Shown piece by piece: positions 36,971 through 45,800 of a stretch of 64,000 nucleotides of DNA. The notes under the pieces were generated by a model that did not search any database, was not told the DNA's origin, and saw nothing but the letters and a program-made list of their open reading frames with translations. The stretch covers positions 124,001 through 188,000 of the forward strand of contig CAJTCV010000007.1 in the NCBI GenBank assembly GCA_910574805.1, written 5' to 3'. The stretch comes from Lachnospiraceae bacterium. GTDB taxonomy: Bacteria > Bacillota > Clostridia > Lachnospirales > Lachnospiraceae. The stretch's first letter is position 1; each line of letters opens with the position of its first letter. A program made the translations under genes and the position numbers.

Positions 36971-37867
36971 ATGGAGATTGAATTCATGAAGGAATCGAAA
37001 GCAAAGACGTATGAATACGAGTACGACGATTACGAGGACGGCGCTAAGGGTCCCGGGACCATGCTGGAAGATATTCTGAAGGATCCGGAGTTTCCGGAGC
37101 TGAATGAGCTGGTGATCGGAGACTGGGGAAATGCCTGGGAGGATGCCTGTCAGGAAATCATCGACGGCATCATAGAGCATGCAGATCAATTCTCTCATAT
37201 CGAACGTCTGTTTGTCGGGGATATGGACTATGAATGCTGCGAGGTGTCCTGGATCATGCAGGGAGACTACAGCAGACTGTGGGCGGCCATGCCTCAGCTG
37301 AAGGCGCTGACGGTCAAGGGAAGCACAGATCTGGTGCTGGGAAAGATCAGCCATGAGAATCTGGAGGAGCTGACGATCATTTGCGGCGGTCTTCCGGAGA
37401 ATGTGCTGATGTCCATTCAGGAGGCGCATCTGCCGAAGCTTCGGAAGCTGCTGCTCTATCTGGGGATCGAATCCTATGGTTTTGACGGAGATGCGGACCG
37501 GATCCGCACGTTTCTTCAGGAGGCGGATTTCCCGAACCTCAATTATCTGGGCATCACGGACAGCGAGATTCAGGATGAGGTGGTCGAAGCGGTGCTGGAG
37601 AGCAGGTATATGAGACAGATCAGGACACTGGACCTGTCCATGGGTTCTCTGACGGACCAGGGTGGGCAGATGCTCCTTGACAGGCTGCCGTCTTATCCCA
37701 ATATCGAGGTGCTGGATGTGCACTATCATTATATGAGCGACGAGATGGTACAGAAGCTGGAGGAACTGAATCATCAGAATATTGCAGTGGACGCTTCCGG
37801 GAGAAATGAGCCGTATGTCTCTTCTTATGACGGAGAGGTCTACCGCACCGCCATGCTGACCGAATGA
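36971..37867 (+). CDS. STM4015 family leucine-rich-repeat-like protein
   Basis: The 298-residue acidic protein has LRR-like strands (LKALTVKGSTDLVLG, LEELTIICGG, LRKLLLYLGIESYG, LNYLGITDSEI, IRTLDLSMGSLTDQGGQMLL) after an N-terminal region with VIGDWGNAWED. This matches the family that NCBI names after Salmonella STM4015; its function is unknown. It has no signal peptide and should be cytoplasmic. AAGGAGG lies five bases upstream. Its stop overlaps the next start by 4 bases (ATGA), so it is the first gene of a tightly coupled five-gene operon and may be a scaffold or substrate for the enzymes that follow. Confidence 0.82.
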   Translation: MEIEFMKESKAKTYEYEYDDYEDGAKGPGTMLEDILKDPEFPELNELVIGDWGNAWEDACQEIIDGIIEHADQFSHIERLFVGDMDYECCEVSWIMQGDYSRLWAAMPQLKALTVKGSTDLVLGKISHENLEELTIICGGLPENVLMSIQEAHLPKLRKLLLYLGIESYGFDGDADRIRTFLQEADFPNLNYLGITDSEIQDEVVEAVLESRYMRQIRTLDLSMGSLTDQGGQMLLDRLPSYPNIEVLDVHYHYMSDEMVQKLEELNHQNIAVDASGRNEPYVSSYDGEVYRTAMLTE

Positions 37868-38937
37868 GGCGCGCGGTCCTCCTGGGGGTTCCAGGGACAA
37901 AGCGTACCGTATATCTGAATCATGCAGCAGAGCAGGAGGGGGTTCCCCTGGCTGTTCTGGACTGGGAAGGCTGGCGGGAACATCTGCCGGAGGGAGAGCT
38001 GTTTCTGAAGATCGATCCGCCCAGGTGGGACAGCAGCGCCCTTGGAGATCTGGAACGGCTGACAGAGGCCTATAAAAAGGAGCTGGATGCGCTCAACCGC
38101 CTGACAGGGGAGCGGCAGGCGGAATATCTGAATTCGCCCTCTGCCATTGCCTGGCTTCTGGACAAAAGGCGGTGCAAGGAACGGCTGATGGAGGCGGGGC
38201 TTCCGGTGACGGAACTGCTGGGACAGGACCCGGCGGGGCCGGATGGATATCTGTCGGAGGCTGCCGCCCATAAGCCTTCCGCGTGCGGCCGGATCCGCAA
38301 CATGGAAGAGCTTCTGGAGGAAATGAGTCGGCACAGGACATTTCAGGTATTTATAAAACCGGTCTGCGGCTCCGGCGGGGCGGGGGTATGCGCTTTCCGC
38401 ATACAGCCGGGGACGGGCCGGATGATGCTGTATACCTGTGCTGCGGATGCGCCGGACGGCCTCTGGAACACGAAGAGGCTCCGTGCCTGCAGCGGGCGGG
38501 AGCAGATCCGGCATATACTGGACCAGCTTCTTGCCATGGACTGCGTGGTGGAGCGGTGGTATGCCAGAGCCATGCATGGAGCGTATTCCTGTGATTTCCG
38601 TGGGGTGGTTCAGGGTGGAAGGGTGGATCATCTTCTGGCCAGACTGTCCAGAGGTCCCATCACCAATCTGCAGCTGAATAACCATCCGCTTCCGGCAGAG
38701 GAGGCAGGACTTACGTCCGGACAGAGAGAGATGGTGGAAGACCTGTGCGAGAGGGCGGCCGGGTGCTTCCCGGGTCTTTGGAGCGTCGGTATTGATCTCC
38801 TGCTGGAAAAGGGAAGTCTGACCCCCAGGATCATAGAGATGAACGCCCAGGGAGATCTGATTTATCAGGATATTTATGGGGAAAATATCATCTACCGCCG
38901 GCAGGCGGAGCGGATGAAGAGATGGCTGTCTGCATAA
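37864..38937 (+). CDS. STM4014 family ATP-grasp-like protein
   Basis: The 357-residue protein has an ATP-grasp fold: RCKERLMEAGLPVTELL at the start of the first subdomain, the glycine-rich loop FIKPVCGSGGAGV near 163-175, and the metal-binding end GIDLLLE...IIEMNAQGD. ATP-grasp enzymes ligate a carboxylate to an amine or thiol through an acylphosphate. It corresponds by order and sequence type to Salmonella STM4014. The start overlaps the stop of the STM4015-like gene. The acceptor and donor are unknown; a peptide or small-molecule ligation within this operon is inference. Confidence 0.82.
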   Translation: MRRAVLLGVPGTKRTVYLNHAAEQEGVPLAVLDWEGWREHLPEGELFLKIDPPRWDSSALGDLERLTEAYKKELDALNRLTGERQAEYLNSPSAIAWLLDKRRCKERLMEAGLPVTELLGQDPAGPDGYLSEAAAHKPSACGRIRNMEELLEEMSRHRTFQVFIKPVCGSGGAGVCAFRIQPGTGRMMLYTCAADAPDGLWNTKRLRACSGREQIRHILDQLLAMDCVVERWYARAMHGAYSCDFRGVVQGGRVDHLLARLSRGPITNLQLNNHPLPAEEAGLTSGQREMVEDLCERAAGCFPGLWSVGIDLLLEKGSLTPRIIEMNAQGDLIYQDIYGENIIYRRQAERMKRWLSA

Positions 38938-39011
38938 GGCAGCCATTGTACGGTGCGGCCGTATCCGGGGATGCGGAAAGTACCGGCAGCATAAAGAAAG
39001 GAAATAAAGCA

Positions 39012-39881
39012 ATGGAAGAGTCAGCCAAAAGAGAAGTTCCCCTTCGGCTTTTTACCCCGTCGAAGGAGAAAAAGGGACCGTCGGTGGATATGAAACGCGT
39101 GGTGGGTTCGCAGGACATTCTGTTTATCTGTCTGGATACTCTGCGCTACGATGCGGCATCAGAAGAAGAAGCCCGGGGAGGGACGCCGGTGCTGAACCGG
39201 TACGGTTCCTGGGAAAAATGCCAGGCGCCCGGCAATTTTACATATCCCTCTCATCACGCCATGTTCGCGGGCTTTCTGCCCTGCCGGTATGATGCGAAAA
39301 ACGTGGCGGACCGGGAGCTTTTGTTCTTTCCGGCTTCCATCGGGCTCGGCAGCCGGGTGCCGGAGGGAGCCTACGGATTTTCCGGGAGCACCATCATGGA
39401 AGGGCTGGAAGAGGACGGCTATGAGACCTGGTGCGTGGGCGGAGTGGCCTTTTTCGACCGGCGGTCGGATATCGGAAAAGTATTTCCGGGCTGTTTTCAG
39501 AAGAGCTACTGGAATCCCTCCTTTGCCTGCCCGGTGAAGGACAGCACGAAAAATCAGGTGGATTTTCTGCTGAAAAAGATCGACGGCGCCGACTCGGGAA
39601 AAAGGATCTTTCTCTATCTGAATGTGGATGCCATCCACTATCCCAATTACTTCTATCTGGAGGGAGCCGGAGAGGACAGCTATGAGAGCCATAAGGCGGC
39701 GCTTCGGTATGCGGATCAGGAGCTGGGCCGTCTCTTTGACGGCTGGAAGGAGAAAAGGGGCAGTGCTTTTGTGATCTGTCTGTCAGATCACGGGACCTGC
39801 TACGGAGAGGATGGCTGTCAGTTTCACGGCATCAACCATCCCATCGTCAATACGGTGCCCTACAAGCATTTCTTCCTGTAA
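39012..39881 (+). CDS. STM4013/SEN3800 family alkaline-phosphatase-fold hydrolase
   Basis: The 289-residue protein belongs to the alkaline phosphatase/sulfatase superfamily. Metal-binding Asp42 is in FICLDTLRYD; the nucleophile region is NFTYPSHHAMF (Thr77 or Ser80); the C-terminal metal ligands are in CLSDHGTCYGEDG and FHGINH. The protein lacks a signal peptide, so it acts in the cytoplasm on a phospho- or sulfo-ester not yet known. I use the ATG at 39012 (AAAGGAAA upstream); a start at 38922 would overlap the STM4014-like gene and add 30 non-conserved residues. It is the third gene of the operon. Confidence 0.83.
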   Translation: MEESAKREVPLRLFTPSKEKKGPSVDMKRVVGSQDILFICLDTLRYDAASEEEARGGTPVLNRYGSWEKCQAPGNFTYPSHHAMFAGFLPCRYDAKNVADRELLFFPASIGLGSRVPEGAYGFSGSTIMEGLEEDGYETWCVGGVAFFDRRSDIGKVFPGCFQKSYWNPSFACPVKDSTKNQVDFLLKKIDGADSGKRIFLYLNVDAIHYPNYFYLEGAGEDSYESHKAALRYADQELGRLFDGWKEKRGSAFVICLSDHGTCYGEDGCQFHGINHPIVNTVPYKHFFL

Positions 39882-39908
39882 GGGCTTATGGGATACGGAG
39901 AAGAGGCT

Positions 39909-41210
39909 ATGAATCCATACATACAGTATATGTACAGTTACCCTCATAAGACGGCCTACGGCCCGCTGGAGGGAATTTCTCTGCATGATTTTCTGCCCTG
40001 TCTGCAGGGCAGTCAGAATGGGCTGTATCTGCATCTTCCGTTCTGCAGGACCAAATGCGGGTACTGCAATCTGTTCTCGGTCACAGGGCAGAAGGAAGAG
40101 CAGGTGGACCGTTATCTGGAGGCAGTCGGACGTCAGAGCAGGCAGTATCAGGAGCTTCTGGCGCCTTACGGAACGGTGTTTCAGGAGCTGGTGATCGGCG
40201 GGGGGACACCCCTTCTTCTCACGGAAGGGCAGCTTGAGCGGATGTTCCGGATACTGGAGGACGGTTTTGTATATACGAAGGACCGGGGGATGGTCATAGA
40301 GACGTCGCCTGGGGAGACCAGCCGGGAGAAGCTTAAGATCCTGAAGCAGGCGGGGGTTACCCGGGTCAGCATGGGGATCCAGAGCTTTTCCGAAGAAGAG
40401 CTTGGGACGCTGAGAAGGCAGCATGGGGCAGTCAGGGCAGAAGAAGCGCTGGCGCTTATAAAATCCTTTGATTTTCCCTGTGTAAACGTGGACTTTATCT
40501 ACGGGATCCCGGGACAGACGGCAGACAGTCTTCTCGAAACTCTGAAAAAGGCGGTTTCCCATGAGCCGGAGGAGATCTTTCTGTATCCTCTGTATGTAAA
40601 GCACGGGGCTTCTCTGCAGAGGGAATGGAAGGACGGACAGGTCCTGCACCCGGAAGAGGCCCTGATCCAGTACAGGGAGGCGGGGGCGTATCTGAGATCG
40701 GAGGGCTACCGGCAGGATTCCATGCGGAGGTTTGTGCGGGGAAAAGAAGCCAGGGCTTATTCAGAATGCAGCATGGGTACGTCTCTGGCTCTTGGATGCG
40801 GGGGGAGAAGCTATGTGGGAGCCCTTCATTTCTGCAGTCCCTATACGGTTACCAGACAGGGCTGCCTGGAGCAGCTGGAGCGTTTTATCCGTACGGAGGA
40901 CTATACGGGGATCACCCACGGGATCCTGCTCACAGAGGAAGAACAGAAGAGAAGATATGTGATCCGGCATCTGCTGATCCGTCCGGGACTCTGGCTTTCC
41001 GGATATGAGAAACAGTTCAAGAGCAGCCCTGCGGATGATTCCCCCATACTGAATGTATGGATGGAACAGGGATATGTCAGCAGAGAGAGCGGATATCTGA
41101 CGCTGACGGAAGCAGGGCTTTCCCTCTCGGACTGGCTGGGGCCGCAGCTGATCTCGGAAGAGGTCCGAAGAAAAATGAAAGAATGGGAACGAACGCATGG
41201 ATGGACTTGA
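39909..41210 (+). CDS. STM4012 family radical SAM protein
   Basis: The 433-residue protein is a HemN/HemW-like radical SAM enzyme. Near the start are YSYPHKTAYGPL and the cluster motif CRTKCGYC (Cys46, Cys50, Cys53), followed by VIGGGTPLL, RVSMGIQSFSEEELG and NVDFIYGIPGQT. The C-terminus has a HemN-type winged helix (LTEAGLSLSDWLG). Unlike true HemN it lacks the second-SAM context I would expect, and the operon contains no heme genes. The start at 39909 lies eight bases after GGAG and begins the family's conserved SYPHKTAY. Its stop overlaps the next gene by 14 bases. Confidence 0.85.
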   Translation: MNPYIQYMYSYPHKTAYGPLEGISLHDFLPCLQGSQNGLYLHLPFCRTKCGYCNLFSVTGQKEEQVDRYLEAVGRQSRQYQELLAPYGTVFQELVIGGGTPLLLTEGQLERMFRILEDGFVYTKDRGMVIETSPGETSREKLKILKQAGVTRVSMGIQSFSEEELGTLRRQHGAVRAEEALALIKSFDFPCVNVDFIYGIPGQTADSLLETLKKAVSHEPEEIFLYPLYVKHGASLQREWKDGQVLHPEEALIQYREAGAYLRSEGYRQDSMRRFVRGKEARAYSECSMGTSLALGCGGRSYVGALHFCSPYTVTRQGCLEQLERFIRTEDYTGITHGILLTEEEQKRRYVIRHLLIRPGLWLSGYEKQFKSSPADDSPILNVWMEQGYVSRESGYLTLTEAGLSLSDWLGPQLISEEVRRKMKEWERTHGWT

Positions 41211-42717
41211 GCTTTTGTACCGGGGGAGTCTGAAAAGCTGTAACTATGGATGCTCCTACTGCCCCTTCTCCAGGCACAGACACTCCGGTCAGGAGCTTTC
41301 CAAAGATCAGGAGCGGTGGGAGTATTTTGTCCGCACGGTGGAAGAGCGGGCGGAAGTTCTGGACATCCGCTCTCTTCTGGTGACGCCCTACGGGGAGGCG
41401 CTGATCCATCCCTGGTACTGGGAGGGACTGGGACGCGTAAGTGCGCTTGCAGGGATCGAGGCGGCGGGCGCTCAGACGAATCTGAGCTTCCAGGTGCGGG
41501 AATCTCTGGAGCTCTTTGACCGGGCGGGAGGGGATCGCGGAAAGCTGCGTCTGTGGGCTACCTTTCATCCGGAGATGGTCTCTGCAGAGACGTTTTCCGG
41601 GGTGTGCAGGCAGCTCCTTTCGGAAGGGGTCTGTCTGTGTGCCGGGGGAGTGGGCGTCCCGGGCAATCTGGAGGCGCTTCTGGAGCTTCGCCGGAGACTG
41701 CCGGAGGAGATCTGCCTGTGGATCAACCCCATGGACGGGCTGGGCAGACCGTATACGGAGGAAGAGACGAAAAGGTTTCTGGAGATCGATCCCTATTTCC
41801 TGAGGGAGCTGTGCGAGGTGCCCGCAGATCCGGAGAACTGCCGCGGACGGCTGTTCGTGGAAGGAAACGGGCGACTTCGGATCTGCAATATCAGCCGCCG
41901 CCTGCCCTTCTCCTGGGACGGACTGTGGGAGCGCAGACGGACTGCAAAGGATCCGGAGGGATCGGAGGACCTGTCGGCGCTTTCCTGCGGGCAGAAGCGC
42001 TGCTCCTGTTATCTGGCCCATGGAGGGCGGCGGGAGCTTATGAACCGGATCATCTTCGGCGAACATCCGGTATTCCGGATCACCAGGCGGCCCCGGGCGG
42101 TATTTCTGGATATTATGGGTACTCTGCTGCCCCAGGAGTCCGCTGTGGACGGACAGATCCCGGCTGTAGTCCGGGCAGGACTTACAGGCTTGAAACGGGA
42201 AGGCGCCCTGCTGTTCTTTGCCACGACGCTGCCTTATGAAAAGGCCATGGAGCGGTGCAGACAGATCCGGCATCTTTTTTCGGGAGGCGTCTTCTTGGGA
42301 GGCGCGCACGTGGTCCTGGAGGGGGAGGCCGGAGGATGGGAGCAGGTACAGGGACTGGAAGAAGGCTGTCTGTCCGTGCTGGAAGGACTGAGGGCACGTA
42401 TGCGCTGCCGGGTTCTGGCTTACAGACGGGGGAAGGAGTTGTGTAAGGTTACGCTGCTCCGGCCGGGGGCGGCATCATGGAATGGACAGGAGATAAAAGA
42501 GGTGTCGGACTGTCTGCTTTCCCAAAGGATTACAAAGGTCCGCGTCTTTTCAGAGAGGAACTGCCTGCAGGTCGCCGCGGAGCATGCGACGAAGGAAAAC
42601 GGAGTGCGCCTGCTCTGCAGACGGCTGGGAATAAGACCCGGGGAGGCTGTGTCAGCAGGGGATGGAGAGGAAGACAGGGGAATGCCGGGGCTTCTGTGGG
42701 CTTCTATGGAAAAATGA
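41197..42717 (+). CDS. STM4011 family radical SAM protein fused to a HAD-like domain
   Basis: The 506-residue protein starts with a radical SAM domain: CNYGCSYC (Cys15, Cys19, Cys22), then a barrel ending near 240 and a cysteine-rich C-terminal part (CNISRR, CGQKRCSC) that could bind a second cluster. From about residue 298 there is a HAD-fold domain: FLDIMGTLLP (Asp305), FFATTLP, a lysine in ATKENGVRL and GDGEEDRGM. The HAD general acid two residues after the nucleophile is replaced by Met307, so phosphatase activity may be altered. The Salmonella-type STM4011 protein is, from memory, only the radical SAM part. It is the last gene of the operon. Confidence 0.82.
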   Translation: MDGLELLYRGSLKSCNYGCSYCPFSRHRHSGQELSKDQERWEYFVRTVEERAEVLDIRSLLVTPYGEALIHPWYWEGLGRVSALAGIEAAGAQTNLSFQVRESLELFDRAGGDRGKLRLWATFHPEMVSAETFSGVCRQLLSEGVCLCAGGVGVPGNLEALLELRRRLPEEICLWINPMDGLGRPYTEEETKRFLEIDPYFLRELCEVPADPENCRGRLFVEGNGRLRICNISRRLPFSWDGLWERRRTAKDPEGSEDLSALSCGQKRCSCYLAHGGRRELMNRIIFGEHPVFRITRRPRAVFLDIMGTLLPQESAVDGQIPAVVRAGLTGLKREGALLFFATTLPYEKAMERCRQIRHLFSGGVFLGGAHVVLEGEAGGWEQVQGLEEGCLSVLEGLRARMRCRVLAYRRGKELCKVTLLRPGAASWNGQEIKEVSDCLLSQRITKVRVFSERNCLQVAAEHATKENGVRLLCRRLGIRPGEAVSAGDGEEDRGMPGLLWASMEK

Positions 42718-42727
42718 AGGAAAATGA

Positions 42728-42756
42728 TTGCAGAAAAGGAAGATTTATCGTAAAAT
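42728..42756 (+). promoter_or_regulatory. Promoter of the M60 peptidase gene
   Basis: TTGCAG (42728-42733), 17 bases and TAAAAT (42751-42756) lie 11 bases after the STM4011-like stop. This suggests the secreted peptidase is a separate transcription unit. Confidence 0.55.
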
Positions 42757-42853
42757 AGCAGTACTCTGGAGGATGCAGGAGACCAGAAAAGCCCTGCAGC
42801 CTGTGCCCGGATCGGGGCGGGGCTGCGGAGAACAGACATGGGAGAAGAGAAGA

Positions 42854-45800
42854 ATGAGAAGAAAGATTTCCAGATTTTTTGCGGGCATACTCGCCGCAGC
42901 GCTTGTGATCAGTTCCGGGAGCGGAGCAGTATCCGCACGGGGAACAGACAGGGCCGTGATGTGGTCGGCCCGGGAAGCGGAAGATCCGGAAAAGGACATT
43001 TTGGAAGATAATGGCGATGCCGGCAGCAGCGGCCCGGAGAGCAATGCCCCGGCCGGAAGCAGAACCGGAGATGACGTGCAGGGAAGCGTCGGATCGGGAA
43101 ATGACGCTTCGGATGGGAGCGGAGCCGGAGACGACGGGCAGGGAAGCGACGGATCGGGAAGCGACGCTTCGGATGGAAGCGGAGCCGGAGCCGACGGGCA
43201 GGGAAGCGACGGATCGGGAAGCGATGCTTCGGATGGAAGCGAAGCCGGAGACAACGGGCAGGGAAGCGATGGAGCCGGAGACGACACGTTGGATGGAAAC
43301 AGCGCGCCGGAGGCGCCTCAGGCGGATCCTGTCGGAGACGGAACACCTTCTGAAAGGGCCGGAGGCCAGGATCAGATGGAAGGAGCCGTTGAAGTGCTGC
43401 TTACGGCGGGAATCCCGGCAGGAGAGCCGCAGGTATTTCAGGTGGAGCTGAGCGGGGCGGCGTCCGGTTCAGAGGAGGCGGTGCTGGAGCCTGCAACGGA
43501 GGATGCGCTGGATCCGCCGCAGGCATCAGTGCGGTTTCCGGGACTTGCGCCGGGCAGCTATGAGGTGCGGGTATCCGGAAGCGGGTATGTCACCTATACC
43601 CAGAAGATCCAGGTGGACGGCCTGGAATACCGGGTGCAGCTCTATGCCGGAGATGCAGGTGTGAAGACTGCCGGCAGCGCGCATCCGGGGCTTCTGGCGA
43701 AGGGTGATCTGAACGGCGACGGAAAGCTGGACAGCGGGGATACGGATCTTCTGGTAAATGCCATTGATGCGGGAGAATACAGGCCGGAATATGATCTGTA
43801 CGGAGACAGCAGGGTGGACCTTCTGGATCTGAACTATCTGACCAGGATCATGGGACAGAGCAGAGAGGCGACGCTGGAACGGTTCATCCCTCTGGATGCG
43901 GCTGAAATTACGGTGGCTGTGGGTGGTATCCATGAAGGCAGTGTGGATCAGCTTTCCGGCAAAGAAGGCGGCCTTACGCTGTCTGATGCCGGCAGCGGCA
44001 TGGAGCTGGATTTTGATTTCAGCAGATACCGGGAAGCGCCGGTGATGGAAGAGATCCTCATCGGTGCTCCTGAGAATAAAGAGCGGGCGATCGCGGAGGG
44101 GATCGTGGTCATTGAGAAGGCGGACGGCGGCTCTGTGGTGGCTTCTGTGACGGAGCGCGCAGCCATGTCCTTTGTGGCGGCGCAGGAGAGCTTTACCATC
44201 ACGCCTGAACGGGACGGCTCCATCCGGATCAGTCTTGGCGGCCAGATTGCAGTGAAGCGTGTAACATTTAAAATTACGAAGACGGCAAATGCCGGAAATC
44301 TGGCTGAGATCTCCAGCGTGAAGTTTGTCAACGATATGGAGAGCAGGATTCCGGAGCCGGAGATGGACATCCCGAAAAATATGGCTGTCAGGACCAGCAG
44401 CAGGGCGTTCACCGTGAGCTGGGACAGACAGAACAATGTAACCGCCTATGAAGTGCGTATTGTCAGTGAGGGAAGGACGGACTATCGCAGGACGACGGCC
44501 ACGGAACTCAACATTCAGCAGTTCCTGGGAGATAAGCTGACCAACGGTATGGTCTATGAAGTCAGTGTGCAGTCTCTGAACGGAGAATGGAAGAGCGGCT
44601 TCTGTGCCTCTGCCGAGGCGGTTCCAAAGCCCAACGGCAGGCCGGATGCTCCGGACGGCGTAAAGGTGACCGGAGGTTATCGGAGCCTGGATGTGCGCTG
44701 GAAGAAGATGGAGGATACGGACAGCTATACCCTTTACTACAGAGAAGACGGTGCGGCGTCCTGGGAGAAGATCGAAGGCATCAGTGGCACTTACTGTCAG
44801 GTTACGGGACTGAAGGATAATACCAGATATCAGGTGTATCTTACAGGAGTCAACGAGATCGGAGAAGGTCCGGCTTCCCTGACGGCATCCGATAAGACCA
44901 TCAGCGGACTGATCCCGGCAAAGCTGCCGGAATACAGGCTGATCAACACTTCCAACGGAGAAGGGAAGCTGAGCGCCCATATTGTGTCCGCCGCCATCAG
45001 CGGCGCTTCCATGGTGGACAGTCCGCTGGACCAGAAGGAGGGCAGCGCCCTGGGTGCGTTTGACAACAGCTATACTTCCTACATAGACAGACAGGACTGG
45101 GACTACGGCGGCGCCTATCCGGGCAGAGGAAAGGGCGTGACGGTGGAGCTGGATGCCGTATATGAGATCGGTATGATCACGCTGGCGCAGCCCATGGATC
45201 TGGGAGAATTTGCCTATGCCAATATCCAGTACGAGGACGAGAGCGGAAAGTGGCAGACGGCGAAAAATGTGACGATCTCCGTGAAGCGAAGCGGAGACCG
45301 GAAATATTATCTGATCAAGCTGAAGGATCCGGTGAGGACTTCAAGGCTGCAGATCGGTGTGGGGCACCGGTACGGCTACTACAAGGTGGCCATCTCCGAG
45401 ATCCGGCTTCATACCTATGACAGTCTGGAGCGGGATATTCTGGATCTGTATGCGGACGATCTGTACATCACGCTGAAGGACAGTGTAAATCAGGCGGTTA
45501 TCGATGCTCTCCAGGAGCGGCTGGATACGAAGGATCCGGTGTGCGGTGAATATCATCCGGAGCGGGACGCGCTGCAGAAGGAGCTGGATGCGGCAAAGGC
45601 GCTGCTGGCCACAGAGGGGCTTGGACAGGTGATCCAGGTGAACCCGGATATCACGGCGCAGAAGGACAGCGGGCTGTCCCTGGGCGGACTGATGGGACGT
45701 CAGCCTCTGGGCGTCACGGCGGCGGCAGAAGAAAATATTGTCGTCTATGTGGGGAATCCAGGCATGAAATCCGGGGATGCCGCGAAGCTTCAGCTGGTAT

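Noticed and set aside
43021-43300. CRISPR-like repeats
   Set aside because: The 60-bp repeats are contiguous, in frame and encode a Gly/Ser/Asp linker; there are no spacers.
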